Assembly: GCA_030625885.1 (NCBI GenBank)
Contig: DAOUPZ010000022.1
Location: forward strand, 1 to 64,000
Direction: 5' to 3'
Length of the DNA stretch: 64,000 bases
From: Clostridia bacterium
GTDB lineage: Bacteria; Bacillota; DAOUPZ01
The notes beneath the pieces were generated by a model. The model ran no database searches. It was given only the letters and a program-made list of their open reading frames with translations, and was not told the origin of the DNA. The translations under genes and the position numbers were made by a program. This document shows positions 8,273-15,749 of the stretch, piece by piece; the first letter of the stretch is position 1; every line of letters begins with the position of its first letter.

Positions 8273-8334
8273 ATATACACTAATATCCTGGCTCATCTCC
8301 TCTGCGCTCATCTAAACTCATCTAAACTCATCTC
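8269..8334 (-). promoter_or_regulatory. Candidate TRAP-binding leader with antiterminator
   Basis: On the minus strand 8334-8292 holds nine GAG or UAG triplets; six consecutive ones are exactly 5 nt apart (GAG-AU-GAG-UU-UAG-AU-GAG-UU-UAG-AU-GAG), then GAG GAG AU GAG. This is the signature of RNA bound by the tryptophan-activated protein TRAP (MtrB). A hairpin GGATAT/ATATCC at 8271-8288, extendable to 8269-8291, overlaps both the last triplet and the 5' arm of the terminator at 8243-8272, as an antiterminator would. Predicted logic: tryptophan-loaded TRAP binds, blocks the antiterminator, and shuts off the transporter. Confidence 0.65.
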
Positions 8335-8378
8335 AACTGATTTTATTATATCATTAGAAAAATTAGGTGTCAACTTGA

Positions 8379-8408
8379 AAGCAAGTCGGGACGGCTCTTG
8401 ACTTGCTT
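8379..8408. repeat. REP1 hairpin, copy 5
   Basis: AAGCAAGTC / GACTTGCTT arms with loop GGGACGGCTCTT, between the ABC leader and the XRE gene end. Confidence 0.75.
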
Positions 8409-8415
8409 CTTCTAA

Positions 8416-8763
8416 TTACCTTTTAATATGAGGTAAAATGACTTTTATTACATCTTCAATAACGGAAATTTCTTTTTGGGAACATCTATTAATAAGAGAG
8501 AAAATCTCTTTTGTATCCCCCTTATGGCAATACTCTGCCCCATTTATTAAATAATCCGTTGAAATATGAAAACATTCAGCCATTCTATAAAGCGTACTCA
8601 AACTCATCTGCCGTTCTCCGCGCTCCAACTGTCCAATATACAAAGGAGAAAATCCAATAATTTGGGCCAGCTTCTGTTGAGTCAACCCATGCTTTTCCCT
8701 CTGCTTCATGACTCGTTCTCCTATTGCCTTATGATCTACACTCAGGTGTCCTTGAACATCCAT
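8416..8763 (-). CDS. XRE family transcriptional regulator
   Basis: From the ATG at 8763 (preceded by GAGGAGG) the product is 115 residues. The HTH spans about residues 12-68 (ERVMKQREKHGLTQQKLAQ, GFSPLYIGQLERGERQMS, LYRMAECFHISTDYLI). The C-terminal tail is helical. A longer frame to 8844 exists but has no SD and overlaps a separate micro-ORF. The target is unknown; a 24-bp perfect palindrome at 8971-8994 is a candidate operator. Confidence 0.85.
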   Translation of the reverse strand: MDVQGHLSVDHKAIGERVMKQREKHGLTQQKLAQIIGFSPLYIGQLERGERQMSLSTLYRMAECFHISTDYLINGAEYCHKGDTKEIFSLINRCSQKEISVIEDVIKVILPHIKR

Positions 8764-8818
8764 TTTTTCAATCCTCCTCTTGTATAATCTAGAAGAATTT
8801 TTCCCTGTCATATAACCA

Positions 8819-8869
8819 CTAGGTCTTCTTTTGAGCATAGACACCTGCTAATAAATAAAATAATTCCAT
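8819..8869 (-). CDS. 16-residue micro-ORF upstream of XRE gene
   Basis: ATG preceded by AAAGGAGG at ideal spacing encodes MELFYLLAGVYAQKKT and stops 55 bases before the XRE start. The peptide is hydrophobic with a basic tail. The SD quality argues for translation; it could be a leader peptide or a small membrane peptide. Nothing is known about it. Confidence 0.4.
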   Translation of the reverse strand: MELFYLLAGVYAQKKT

Positions 8870-8970
8870 TGAAATTCCTCCTTTCGCATATATTGAATTG
8901 GTTTTAATCGTTATTTATATGAATAATAATAAAGTACTTCCAAATATTACATTCGTCTCGATAATGCCCT

Positions 8971-8994
8971 ATTATTTGAAATATTTCAAATAAT
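8971..8994. promoter_or_regulatory. 24-bp perfect palindrome
   Basis: ATTATTTGAAAT followed by its exact reverse complement. It lies upstream of the micro-ORF/XRE unit in a 180-base gap without genes. Probable operator of a dimeric regulator such as the neighbouring XRE protein. Confidence 0.45.
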
Positions 8995-9047
8995 TTCCCC
9001 TCTTTATATATATACCCCAAAAAAGGGCTGATGCACAATAAACTAAA

Positions 9048-9077
9048 AAGCAAGCCGGGACGGTTCTCGGCTTGCTT
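9048..9077. repeat. REP1 hairpin, copy 6
   Basis: AAGCAAGCC / GGCTTGCTT arms. Its edge forms part of the TAA stop codon of the helicase gene, and a T-tract follows on the minus strand, so it also ends the transcript. Confidence 0.8.
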
Positions 9078-12000
9078 ACAATATATTCTTATTCGCTTTG
9101 GGAACAAACAGCGGCGGCATTTCCGCCTTCAGTCTCCAAATGAAACTCATGGGTCTGTTCCCCGAATGACTCACATATTCACAAGTGCCTAAAAATACAA
9201 ATGGGGCTGTATAACCATCTTCCACCCTGTACGCTCTGACAAACAAGGCCATTTGATGGCCTGTTTGCTTATGGTTAATATATCTTTGCGCCGTAGCACT
9301 TCCTTCTGAAACCCTGCTCTGGGTTTGCCAGTGAAACAGTTTCTCGTTGATCGCATAATCTTCAAACATCGTGGATGGTGAAAAGTCTTTTTCAGATTTA
9401 TTCAAGGTGATAAAGAAAATGTCCAGCTTCTTATCTTTAAAATACTTAACGCCCTCTCTAAAAGCAGGACAACTTTCCTCATTATAATATCCTAACGCTG
9501 CTAACACCTGTGATGTTGAATAACGACCATGCACCCCTAACGGGCAAGCAAAACTAAAATCATTCTCAATTTCCATAAAATCTATATTTTCATAATTATG
9601 CTGCAACACATCTAAAATCTCTTGCCGCATTTCATCCTGTTCCAAAATTTTATTGACCCCTTCTTCAATATTCAAAAAACCTTCTGAATCCGGTTTCCCA
9701 TGATAGAATGAATAGAAAAACATCCCCAGCATCAACTTTTCCACTTCGCTATTAGCAGGGGCCCCGTGTATGTAATCCAACAAAAAATTAATCCATTTCC
9801 GGGAGTTAATGTGAAATAAACCAGGCAATCTTTTGGTAATCGCTTTCTCATTGAGGCAACTAAAGTCCTCTTTTAACCCTGCTTCGACCATCATGCGTCT
9901 AAATGTGCGATCTCCATTCTTGCCATAAAAATCATATAATGATAAACGATCATGCTGCAAAAAGTTATGCAGCGTTAATTCCAGTCCCGTATCCTCTTGA
10001 AAATACTTCATCTTGCTTACCAGATTCTTTCTGGAATGAGCACTTTCTTTTATATTCCGCAATATATAGTCTTTAGCCTGTCTTTCTAATTGAATAAAAC
10101 AGCCTTTAGGAAGATTAAAAAAACCTTGTTCTACATAATGCTTTACCGAATGTTTTGTCTTTCCAATCAATGCGCGGAACTTTTCCTCAAAGTTATAGTT
10201 TCGATGCGCTTGTCCCACGAAATCCAATACGGTAAGGCATTCCTTCCCGTCCGATAATCTTAAACCTCTCCCCAGTTGCTGCGTAAATACCGTTAAACTT
10301 TCCGTCGGTCTTAAAAATAACACCGTATTGACTTCTGGTATATCGATCCCTTCATTATATAAGTCCACCACAAAGATAAACTTAATGTCCCCATTGACCA
10401 GCCTGCTCTTAGCCGCTTCTCTTATCTTGCGCTCTACTCCGGCATATAGCGCTATAGACGGTATCTGGGCATTCGTAAAAAAGTCCGCCATATATTTGGC
10501 GTGTTCAATACTCACACAAAATCCCAATCCCTTAACCGCTTCAATATCGGCAACATATTTATGGATACTGCGAACAACTTGCAGACTTCTTATTTTATTA
10601 GAAGTATAGACATTCTCAAGTTCCCGAATAGCATAGCCTTTTCTACTCCATTTCAGCTTGGATAAATCGACCGTATCCGTCACGCAAAAATATTGGAACG
10701 GACACAATAATTTGCGATCGATAGCTTCTGTCAAACGCATCTCACTGGCAATGGTATGATCGAAATACTCCAGTACATTTTTCCCGTCCATTCGTTCCGG
10801 TGTCGCCGTCAAACCCAGTAACACTTTCGGCTGGTAATAATCCAGTAATTTTTGATATGAGTCTGCCGCCGCATGGTGAAATTCATCGACAATCATAAAA
10901 TCATAAAAATCACGGGACGTTTTTTCATACAGCCTGGTGCTGTTAAAACTTTGAATGCTGATAAATAAGTCATCCAAAGCATCAGGAATATTGCCGCCTA
11001 CTAATAAATCACCAAAATTAAAATCCCTCAGTATGGCTCTAAAGGTATGGATGCTTTGTTTAAGAATTTCTTCACGATGGGCAACAAAAAGAAGCCTCGC
11101 CGAATCTTTATGACTCCCTTTAAACCTTTTATAATCGAATGCGGATATTACCGTTTTCCCCACACCGGTAGCCGCTACCAAAAGATTTTTCATCCTCCCA
11201 AAAACTGCTCTTTCTACTTGAAGCTTCTCCAGAATCTCTTTTTGGTAATGATAGGGCTGAATATCAAAAGCAAAATGTATATTAGAGTCATCCACTTTGT
11301 TTTTCTTGCTTAATGCAATCTTCAACCGCTGCTTGTCCTGCTCATTTTCGCCGTTAAAATGCGCAAACTCCCCATCATGCCAATAGCTTTCAAACGTCGC
11401 CTCAAATTTTCGCATAATATCGAATGAATCTTTTTCCGTTACTTTGATGTTCCATTCCAACCCCGATGTCAGGGCCGGATTAGATAAATTGGAGGACCCG
11501 ATATACGCCGTATTAAATCCCGTATCCCGCTTAAACATGTACGCCTTGGCGTGTAATCGCGTCCGGTCTACGTCATAGGATATTTTAACTGAAGTATGCT
11601 TTAATTGGCTTAATTCATAGACAGCCTTATAGTCCGTCGCTTCCATGTATGAGGTCGTAATCACGCGCAGCTTGCCATTTCTATTTTCCGTAAAATCTTT
11701 CAGCTCCTCGAAAATGCATCTTAACCCGCTCCACTTTATAAAAGACACGAGCAAATCAATCCCGTCAGAAGACATGATTTCTTTTTTTAGCTCCCCTAAC
11801 ATATTCGGCTCGTAATGAGACCCGGTAAATAACGAACTCTGCGAAATGGGCGTGACGGGTCTGACCGCTTTCTGCGGCTTAATACTTCTGATATCATTCA
11901 TCCGCGCATAGATAGATGTTAAAATCTCCCCTTCTTCGGCAATCTTTAAACGCTTAAATTCTTTTTCATCTAGCTTTTCACTTAATGTGACAATGATATC

Positions 12001-12231
12001 ATTGCAAGTCCTAATTTGAGAAAGCAGCGCCTCTGTCTGATCCCGCTCATGATCCCGCACATATTTCAGCGCCCGTCTGGTAACCCCCGAAATATACACC
12101 GCTAAAATTTTTCTGGCTTCCTCGACATCCATTTTTTCTTTTTCTATGTCAAAGTCCTCTATATCCAGACTAACCAGCTCGTCTTTTAATTTTTTAGTAA
12201 TGATTTCTTCGTATATACCTTCTTTAAGCAT
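9076..12231 (-). CDS. PLD-like / SF2 helicase / DUF3427 protein
   Basis: A 1051-residue protein. Order: helical N-terminus (1-130); phospholipase D-like nuclease domain with HAKAYMF and IGSSNLSNPAL (about 215-250); DEAD/DEAH helicase with Walker A VAATGVGKT and box II VDEFHH; helicase C domain (STGQLGRGLRLS-type motif VI, here QQLGRGLR); C-terminal DUF3427 (CPLGVHGRYSTSQVLAAL to FLGTCEYVSHSG). Proteins of this architecture are often found in defence islands and resemble stand-alone restriction factors, but activity is not established. A 44-bp piece of its 5' region is duplicated at 15322-15365. REP1 copies flank both neighbours. Confidence 0.9.
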   Translation of the reverse strand: MLKEGIYEEIITKKLKDELVSLDIEDFDIEKEKMDVEEARKILAVYISGVTRRALKYVRDHERDQTEALLSQIRTCNDIIVTLSEKLDEKEFKRLKIAEEGEILTSIYARMNDIRSIKPQKAVRPVTPISQSSLFTGSHYEPNMLGELKKEIMSSDGIDLLVSFIKWSGLRCIFEELKDFTENRNGKLRVITTSYMEATDYKAVYELSQLKHTSVKISYDVDRTRLHAKAYMFKRDTGFNTAYIGSSNLSNPALTSGLEWNIKVTEKDSFDIMRKFEATFESYWHDGEFAHFNGENEQDKQRLKIALSKKNKVDDSNIHFAFDIQPYHYQKEILEKLQVERAVFGRMKNLLVAATGVGKTVISAFDYKRFKGSHKDSARLLFVAHREEILKQSIHTFRAILRDFNFGDLLVGGNIPDALDDLFISIQSFNSTRLYEKTSRDFYDFMIVDEFHHAAADSYQKLLDYYQPKVLLGLTATPERMDGKNVLEYFDHTIASEMRLTEAIDRKLLCPFQYFCVTDTVDLSKLKWSRKGYAIRELENVYTSNKIRSLQVVRSIHKYVADIEAVKGLGFCVSIEHAKYMADFFTNAQIPSIALYAGVERKIREAAKSRLVNGDIKFIFVVDLYNEGIDIPEVNTVLFLRPTESLTVFTQQLGRGLRLSDGKECLTVLDFVGQAHRNYNFEEKFRALIGKTKHSVKHYVEQGFFNLPKGCFIQLERQAKDYILRNIKESAHSRKNLVSKMKYFQEDTGLELTLHNFLQHDRLSLYDFYGKNGDRTFRRMMVEAGLKEDFSCLNEKAITKRLPGLFHINSRKWINFLLDYIHGAPANSEVEKLMLGMFFYSFYHGKPDSEGFLNIEEGVNKILEQDEMRQEILDVLQHNYENIDFMEIENDFSFACPLGVHGRYSTSQVLAALGYYNEESCPAFREGVKYFKDKKLDIFFITLNKSEKDFSPSTMFEDYAINEKLFHWQTQSRVSEGSATAQRYINHKQTGHQMALFVRAYRVEDGYTAPFVFLGTCEYVSHSGNRPMSFIWRLKAEMPPLFVPKANKNIL

Positions 12232-12368
12232 ATTGCCACCTCGGTTTTTATATCATGGGGACGGTATTTGACCTTTTTCAGTTGATTTTATGATACCGCC
12301 TACCACGTCTATTTTATCACTGCATGGATAAAAATGGAATGTATTGATAAAAAAACGCCGGATTTAAA

Positions 12369-12398
12369 AAGCAAGTCAAGAACCGTCCCGACTTGCTT
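12369..12398. repeat. REP1 hairpin, copy 7
   Basis: AAGCAAGTC / GACTTGCTT; overlaps the TAA stop of the GGDEF gene and provides its terminator on the minus strand. Confidence 0.8.
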
Positions 12399-13464
12399 AG
12401 TCTCTTATAATCCTGTTTTTCCCTCTTTTTTTCGCTTCATACATTAATCCATCTGCTTTTGATACGAGCTGCTGCGTATCTTCATTTTGTAATTGAACTA
12501 ACCCACCGCTGACTGTCACCTTACAACCTCTAAAATCATGCTGTTCGATGATTTGTCTTATTCTATCAATAATATGATACCCACGATCCACATCTGTATC
12601 AGGTAATATCATTAGTATTTCTTCTCCCCCATAACGCCCTATTAAATTCTTTTTTTCTAAGTTTTCTCTTAATAATTTGCTTATTTCACAGAGTACAAAA
12701 TCTCCCTGTTGATGTCCAAAGGTGTCATTAACATTTTTAAAATCATCAACATCAATCATTGCAATACAAAGATTTTGAGATGTTTCTCCAGCCTTTGTTA
12801 TTTCTCCCGTTAAGATATCGAAAATCGTTTTATGATTGTATAACCCCGTCATACCATCTGTCATTGTCAGTTGTTTTAATCGTTGGCTATACTCTTTCAA
12901 TACCTGGTGCTCTTGTTCATATTTTTTTGCATACACAACAAATAAGCTCAAGTTTGCAATCGAAGCAACTGTTATACTGATTATAATATCTATATACCTT
13001 ACAGTTTCTGAATTATAGTATAGTATCTTAGTTGGAAAATAGTATTCAAAAACGAACAAAGCTGCATTAATCAGCAAATGTGCTGTCAGAAAAACTATTC
13101 TTTTCCTTCCTTTGGTGACCGCAGAAATCATGATGCCATACAAAATTGTATAATACTGGGCACCACCCCGGCTTCCCGCATTAAGAATCCAACAAAACGG
13201 AGAAAAAATAAATACCAAAAATGATACAATTAAAAAAACGGGTACATCAAATATTTTTTTAACTCGTGAAAGGTATAAAGAAAACACTAATAATAAAAGA
13301 AAAAGCAAATGCAATAGAATAGACTCAAAGCTTTTTGAAGGCAAAGCACTCTGAAGCAAAGAACTTATGGCTAAAATTAAGCCGCAACTCGTAAATATAT
13401 TAAATATCTTTTGTTCTAATTCAAAAGTATCATCACCCATTAAAATCTCAACGATTTTATGCAT
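12397..13464 (-). CDS. Membrane-bound GGDEF diguanylate cyclase
   Basis: 355 residues. About six hydrophobic segments fill residues 20-180, then a short coiled linker (EQEHQVLKEYSQRLKQL) and a GGDEF domain starting TMTDGMTGLYNHKTIF. The active site reads RYGGEEILMI, so catalysis of c-di-GMP from two GTP is expected. The membrane part has no recognised sensory family. It is divergent from the PAS-GGDEF gene at 13810. Confidence 0.9.
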   Translation of the reverse strand: MHKIVEILMGDDTFELEQKIFNIFTSCGLILAISSLLQSALPSKSFESILLHLLFLLLLVFSLYLSRVKKIFDVPVFLIVSFLVFIFSPFCWILNAGSRGGAQYYTILYGIMISAVTKGRKRIVFLTAHLLINAALFVFEYYFPTKILYYNSETVRYIDIIISITVASIANLSLFVVYAKKYEQEHQVLKEYSQRLKQLTMTDGMTGLYNHKTIFDILTGEITKAGETSQNLCIAMIDVDDFKNVNDTFGHQQGDFVLCEISKLLRENLEKKNLIGRYGGEEILMILPDTDVDRGYHIIDRIRQIIEQHDFRGCKVTVSGGLVQLQNEDTQQLVSKADGLMYEAKKRGKNRIIRD

Positions 13465-13809
13465 ATCTTTTCTCCTAAACAGTTCTTGTCTCCCACCATT
13501 CCTGCAACTTACCCCAATACCAGAAGCACCTTATCTTTCTCACATTTTCCCTCACGATTCACCCATACACTTTTTGTTAATTCTATAACCATTCTGGATT
13601 TAACAGCAAAGCTTTCCACTAAAAATACCCGATCATCATCGTTCTTGGATATTTTAATTCGCTTTTCATCCATACTAATCCTGCTGTTTATAAATTCAAA
13701 TTCGTTTATGATACCATCACAGTTTCCGGTATGCTTTTTCTTGATAAAAGAGGGAATCCCTATTTATATGTTGAAAAATTGTAAAATAGTTAATAAAGGA
13801 GGCTCAATC

Positions 13810-14706
13810 ATGAATAATGAATATTTTTATAAAATGCTTTTAGATCATATTGATGATGGGATTTATTTTGTAGACAGCCAGAGGAAGATTTCTTTTTGGA
13901 ATAAAGGGGCAAAAAGAATCACTGGTTTTTCTGCATCAGAAGTATTAGAAAGTTTTTGTTTTAACAACATTTTAAATCATATTAATGAGGACGGGGTTGA
14001 GCTCTGCAAAAATGGCTGTCCACTTCATAAAACCCTCGCTGATGGCAAGACACGGGATGCAGCTGTTTATCTGCATCATAAACAGGGACACCGTGTACCC
14101 GTTACCATTCATGTCGTCCCGATCAAAGAAGGGGAAAAAATAATCGGTGCCGTTGAGATTTTTAACGATAATTTAAAAAAACATGAAATTATAAAAAATA
14201 TGGAACGATTAAAACATTTAGCCATGTACGATCAGTTAACCGCTCTTCCAAACAGACGGTATATTGACACTTTTCTAGCGTCTAAAATGAATGAATATTT
14301 ATCTTTAGGTATTCCCTTTGGCGTCGCGATGATAGATATCGATAAATTCAAAAACTTTAATGATACATACGGACATGACGCAGGGGACGAAGTACTAAAG
14401 ATGATTTCGAATGTATTTAAAGAACTCGTAAGAAGTTCAGATCTGATCGGGCGATGGGGCGGAGAAGAATTCATAGGTGTTTTTGTAGGAATTGATGATA
14501 ATAATCTATATGATATTGTGGAGAAAATAAGAATGCTCGTCGAAATGTCTTCGCTGCGCAATTATAATGAAACGCTGAAAGTTACGATATCTATTGGCGC
14601 CACCCTTGCTCAAAAAGAAGATACCATTGAACAACTTGTTAAACGTGCTGATGAACTTCTTTATAAGAGTAAATCATCTGGAAGAAATTGTATCACGATG
14701 GGATAA
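13810..14706 (+). CDS. PAS-GGDEF diguanylate cyclase
   Basis: 298 residues from the ATG at 13810, which follows AAAGGAGG. A PAS domain (LLDHIDDGIYFVDSQRKISF to AVEIFNDN) covers residues 8-125 and a GGDEF domain the rest (MYDQLTALPNRRYIDTF, active site RWGGEEFIGVF). A cytosolic sensor that makes c-di-GMP; the PAS ligand is unknown. The open frame extends further upstream to 13459, but without SD. Confidence 0.9.
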   Translation: MNNEYFYKMLLDHIDDGIYFVDSQRKISFWNKGAKRITGFSASEVLESFCFNNILNHINEDGVELCKNGCPLHKTLADGKTRDAAVYLHHKQGHRVPVTIHVVPIKEGEKIIGAVEIFNDNLKKHEIIKNMERLKHLAMYDQLTALPNRRYIDTFLASKMNEYLSLGIPFGVAMIDIDKFKNFNDTYGHDAGDEVLKMISNVFKELVRSSDLIGRWGGEEFIGVFVGIDDNNLYDIVEKIRMLVEMSSLRNYNETLKVTISIGATLAQKEDTIEQLVKRADELLYKSKSSGRNCITMG

Positions 14707-14712
14707 CAAAAA

Positions 14713-14742
14713 AACAAGCCGGGAACCGTCATGGCTTGCTTT
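14713..14742. repeat. REP1 hairpin, copy 8
   Basis: ACAAGCCGGGAACCGTCATGGCTTGCT, a slightly decayed copy just after the GGDEF stop. Confidence 0.7.
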
Positions 14743-14754
14743 TGTTCCAATTGA

Positions 14755-15303
14755 TTATTCTTCTTCAATCCATTCAATTTCAAATGCGGTACTAAAAATA
14801 TAATCTCCATAACCCCAACCAATATCGGAAGAGTTATGTACCAAACTGTTAATCCTTGTTTTAAATTTCTGATAAGCCATATCATCCGGCTGTGAATTTA
14901 ATTGATAAACAAACTTTGCAAATACGCTGCAAAGGCTGTCATAAAATTGTTCATCAATATCCCCATATTCATTGGTAAACTCAGTCCCACATTCAACATA
15001 ATATAACATTAAATCCAACGTTGTTATTACATCTCCGACTTTTTTAAAATCTGATATTAATTTTTTGGCATTTTTAATAGAAAATGTAGCTCTAAGACTA
15101 TGGGGAAAAAATACATCATGCATTTTTTGCTTATAATCATCCAATAACTCAACTAAATAATCCTCACCGCCAAACTCAGCGTTGATCATTTATTTTACTT
15201 TTTGGTTGCTTTTGTACAACCTACAAACGACCTCAATGAGTTCATTTTGTTGAAGTTGCCTTAATTCTCTTTTTAATTCCGTAATCTTCATTTGTTTTGG
15301 CAT
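14755..15303 (-). pseudogene. DUF6155-like gene interrupted by an in-frame stop
   Basis: From the ATG at 15303 (SD AAAGGAT) the frame reads MPKQMKITELKRELRQL, QNELIEVVCRLYKSNQKVK, then TAA (15190-15192), then continues in the same frame with MINAEFGGEDYLVELLDDY and KNAKKLISDFKKV to 14755. The two parts together match the start and body of a DUF6155-like protein of about 180 residues, where the stop replaces what is normally a charged residue. Either a nonsense mutation killed the gene or the 144-residue downstream part is translated from the ATG next to the stop, although it has no SD. Confidence 0.6.
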
Positions 15304-15321
15304 GTTGATAAATCCTTTCTG

Positions 15322-15365
15322 CTAAATTGAGACAGCAACGCCTCTGTCTGATCCCGCTCATGATC
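15322..15365 (-). pseudogene. Fragment of the PLD-helicase gene
   Basis: 44 bases nearly identical to 12011-12054 near the 5' end of the helicase gene, in the same orientation. Too short to function; a relic of duplication or recombination. Confidence 0.75.
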
Positions 15366-15375
15366 TTCCACACAA

Positions 15376-15405
15376 AAGCAAGTCAAGAACCGTCCCGGCT
15401 TGCTT
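15376..15405. repeat. REP1 hairpin, copy 9
   Basis: AAGCAAGTC / GGCTTGCTT arms, lying between the two gene fragments of the scar. Confidence 0.75.
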
Positions 15406-15407
15406 CA

Positions 15408-15520
15408 CATAAGGAAGACCAACGTTTAATGGAAAGATTGCTTCAAATTAAATGAAGCGAAGAATTGTTGATGCCATGAGGATCGGAATGGAAATGGCTA
15501 AAAGAGAGGAAAATGAATAG
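15408..15520 (+). pseudogene. Fragment of the XRE repressor gene (3' third)
   Basis: About 113 bases match 4220-4333, the end of the XRE gene, including the final codons and TAG stop, with scattered substitutions. The start, promoter and HTH are missing. It marks the left border of the BREX island. Confidence 0.8.
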
Positions 15521-15551
15521 AGGTACACATGTTTTTCCTTTTATTCATAAA

Positions 15552-15749
15552 CTATATAAACAACTCACAACCATCCCTTTTAAAATCTTCAATTCTCTCT
15601 TCCAGTATCTCTTCTGTTGTTTCAAAATAATCTGCCAAGCACTTTATACAAAAATATTTATCAATATCTCTGGATAACAACTTCTTACTAACAGCAATTT
15701 CATCTTTATTCAATAGTGCTTTGCAGATTCTACATTTATGTTTTTTCAT
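15552..15749 (-). CDS. Small zinc-ribbon-like protein at the end of the BREX operon
   Basis: 65 residues with two CxxC pairs (CRICKALL at the N-terminus, FCIKCLADYF in the middle), then an acidic helix and DGCELFI at the end. Its ATG overlaps the brxL stop (ATGA type), so it is translationally coupled. No family recognised. It may be an accessory zinc-binding factor of the BREX system. Confidence 0.7.
   Translation of the reverse strand: MKKHKCRICKALLNKDEIAVSKKLLSRDIDKYFCIKCLADYFETTEEILEERIEDFKRDGCELFI

Noticed and set aside
13459-13809. N-terminal extension of the PAS-GGDEF protein
   Set aside because: The 117 extra codons look like non-coding sequence and the strong SD is at 13800, serving the ATG at 13810.
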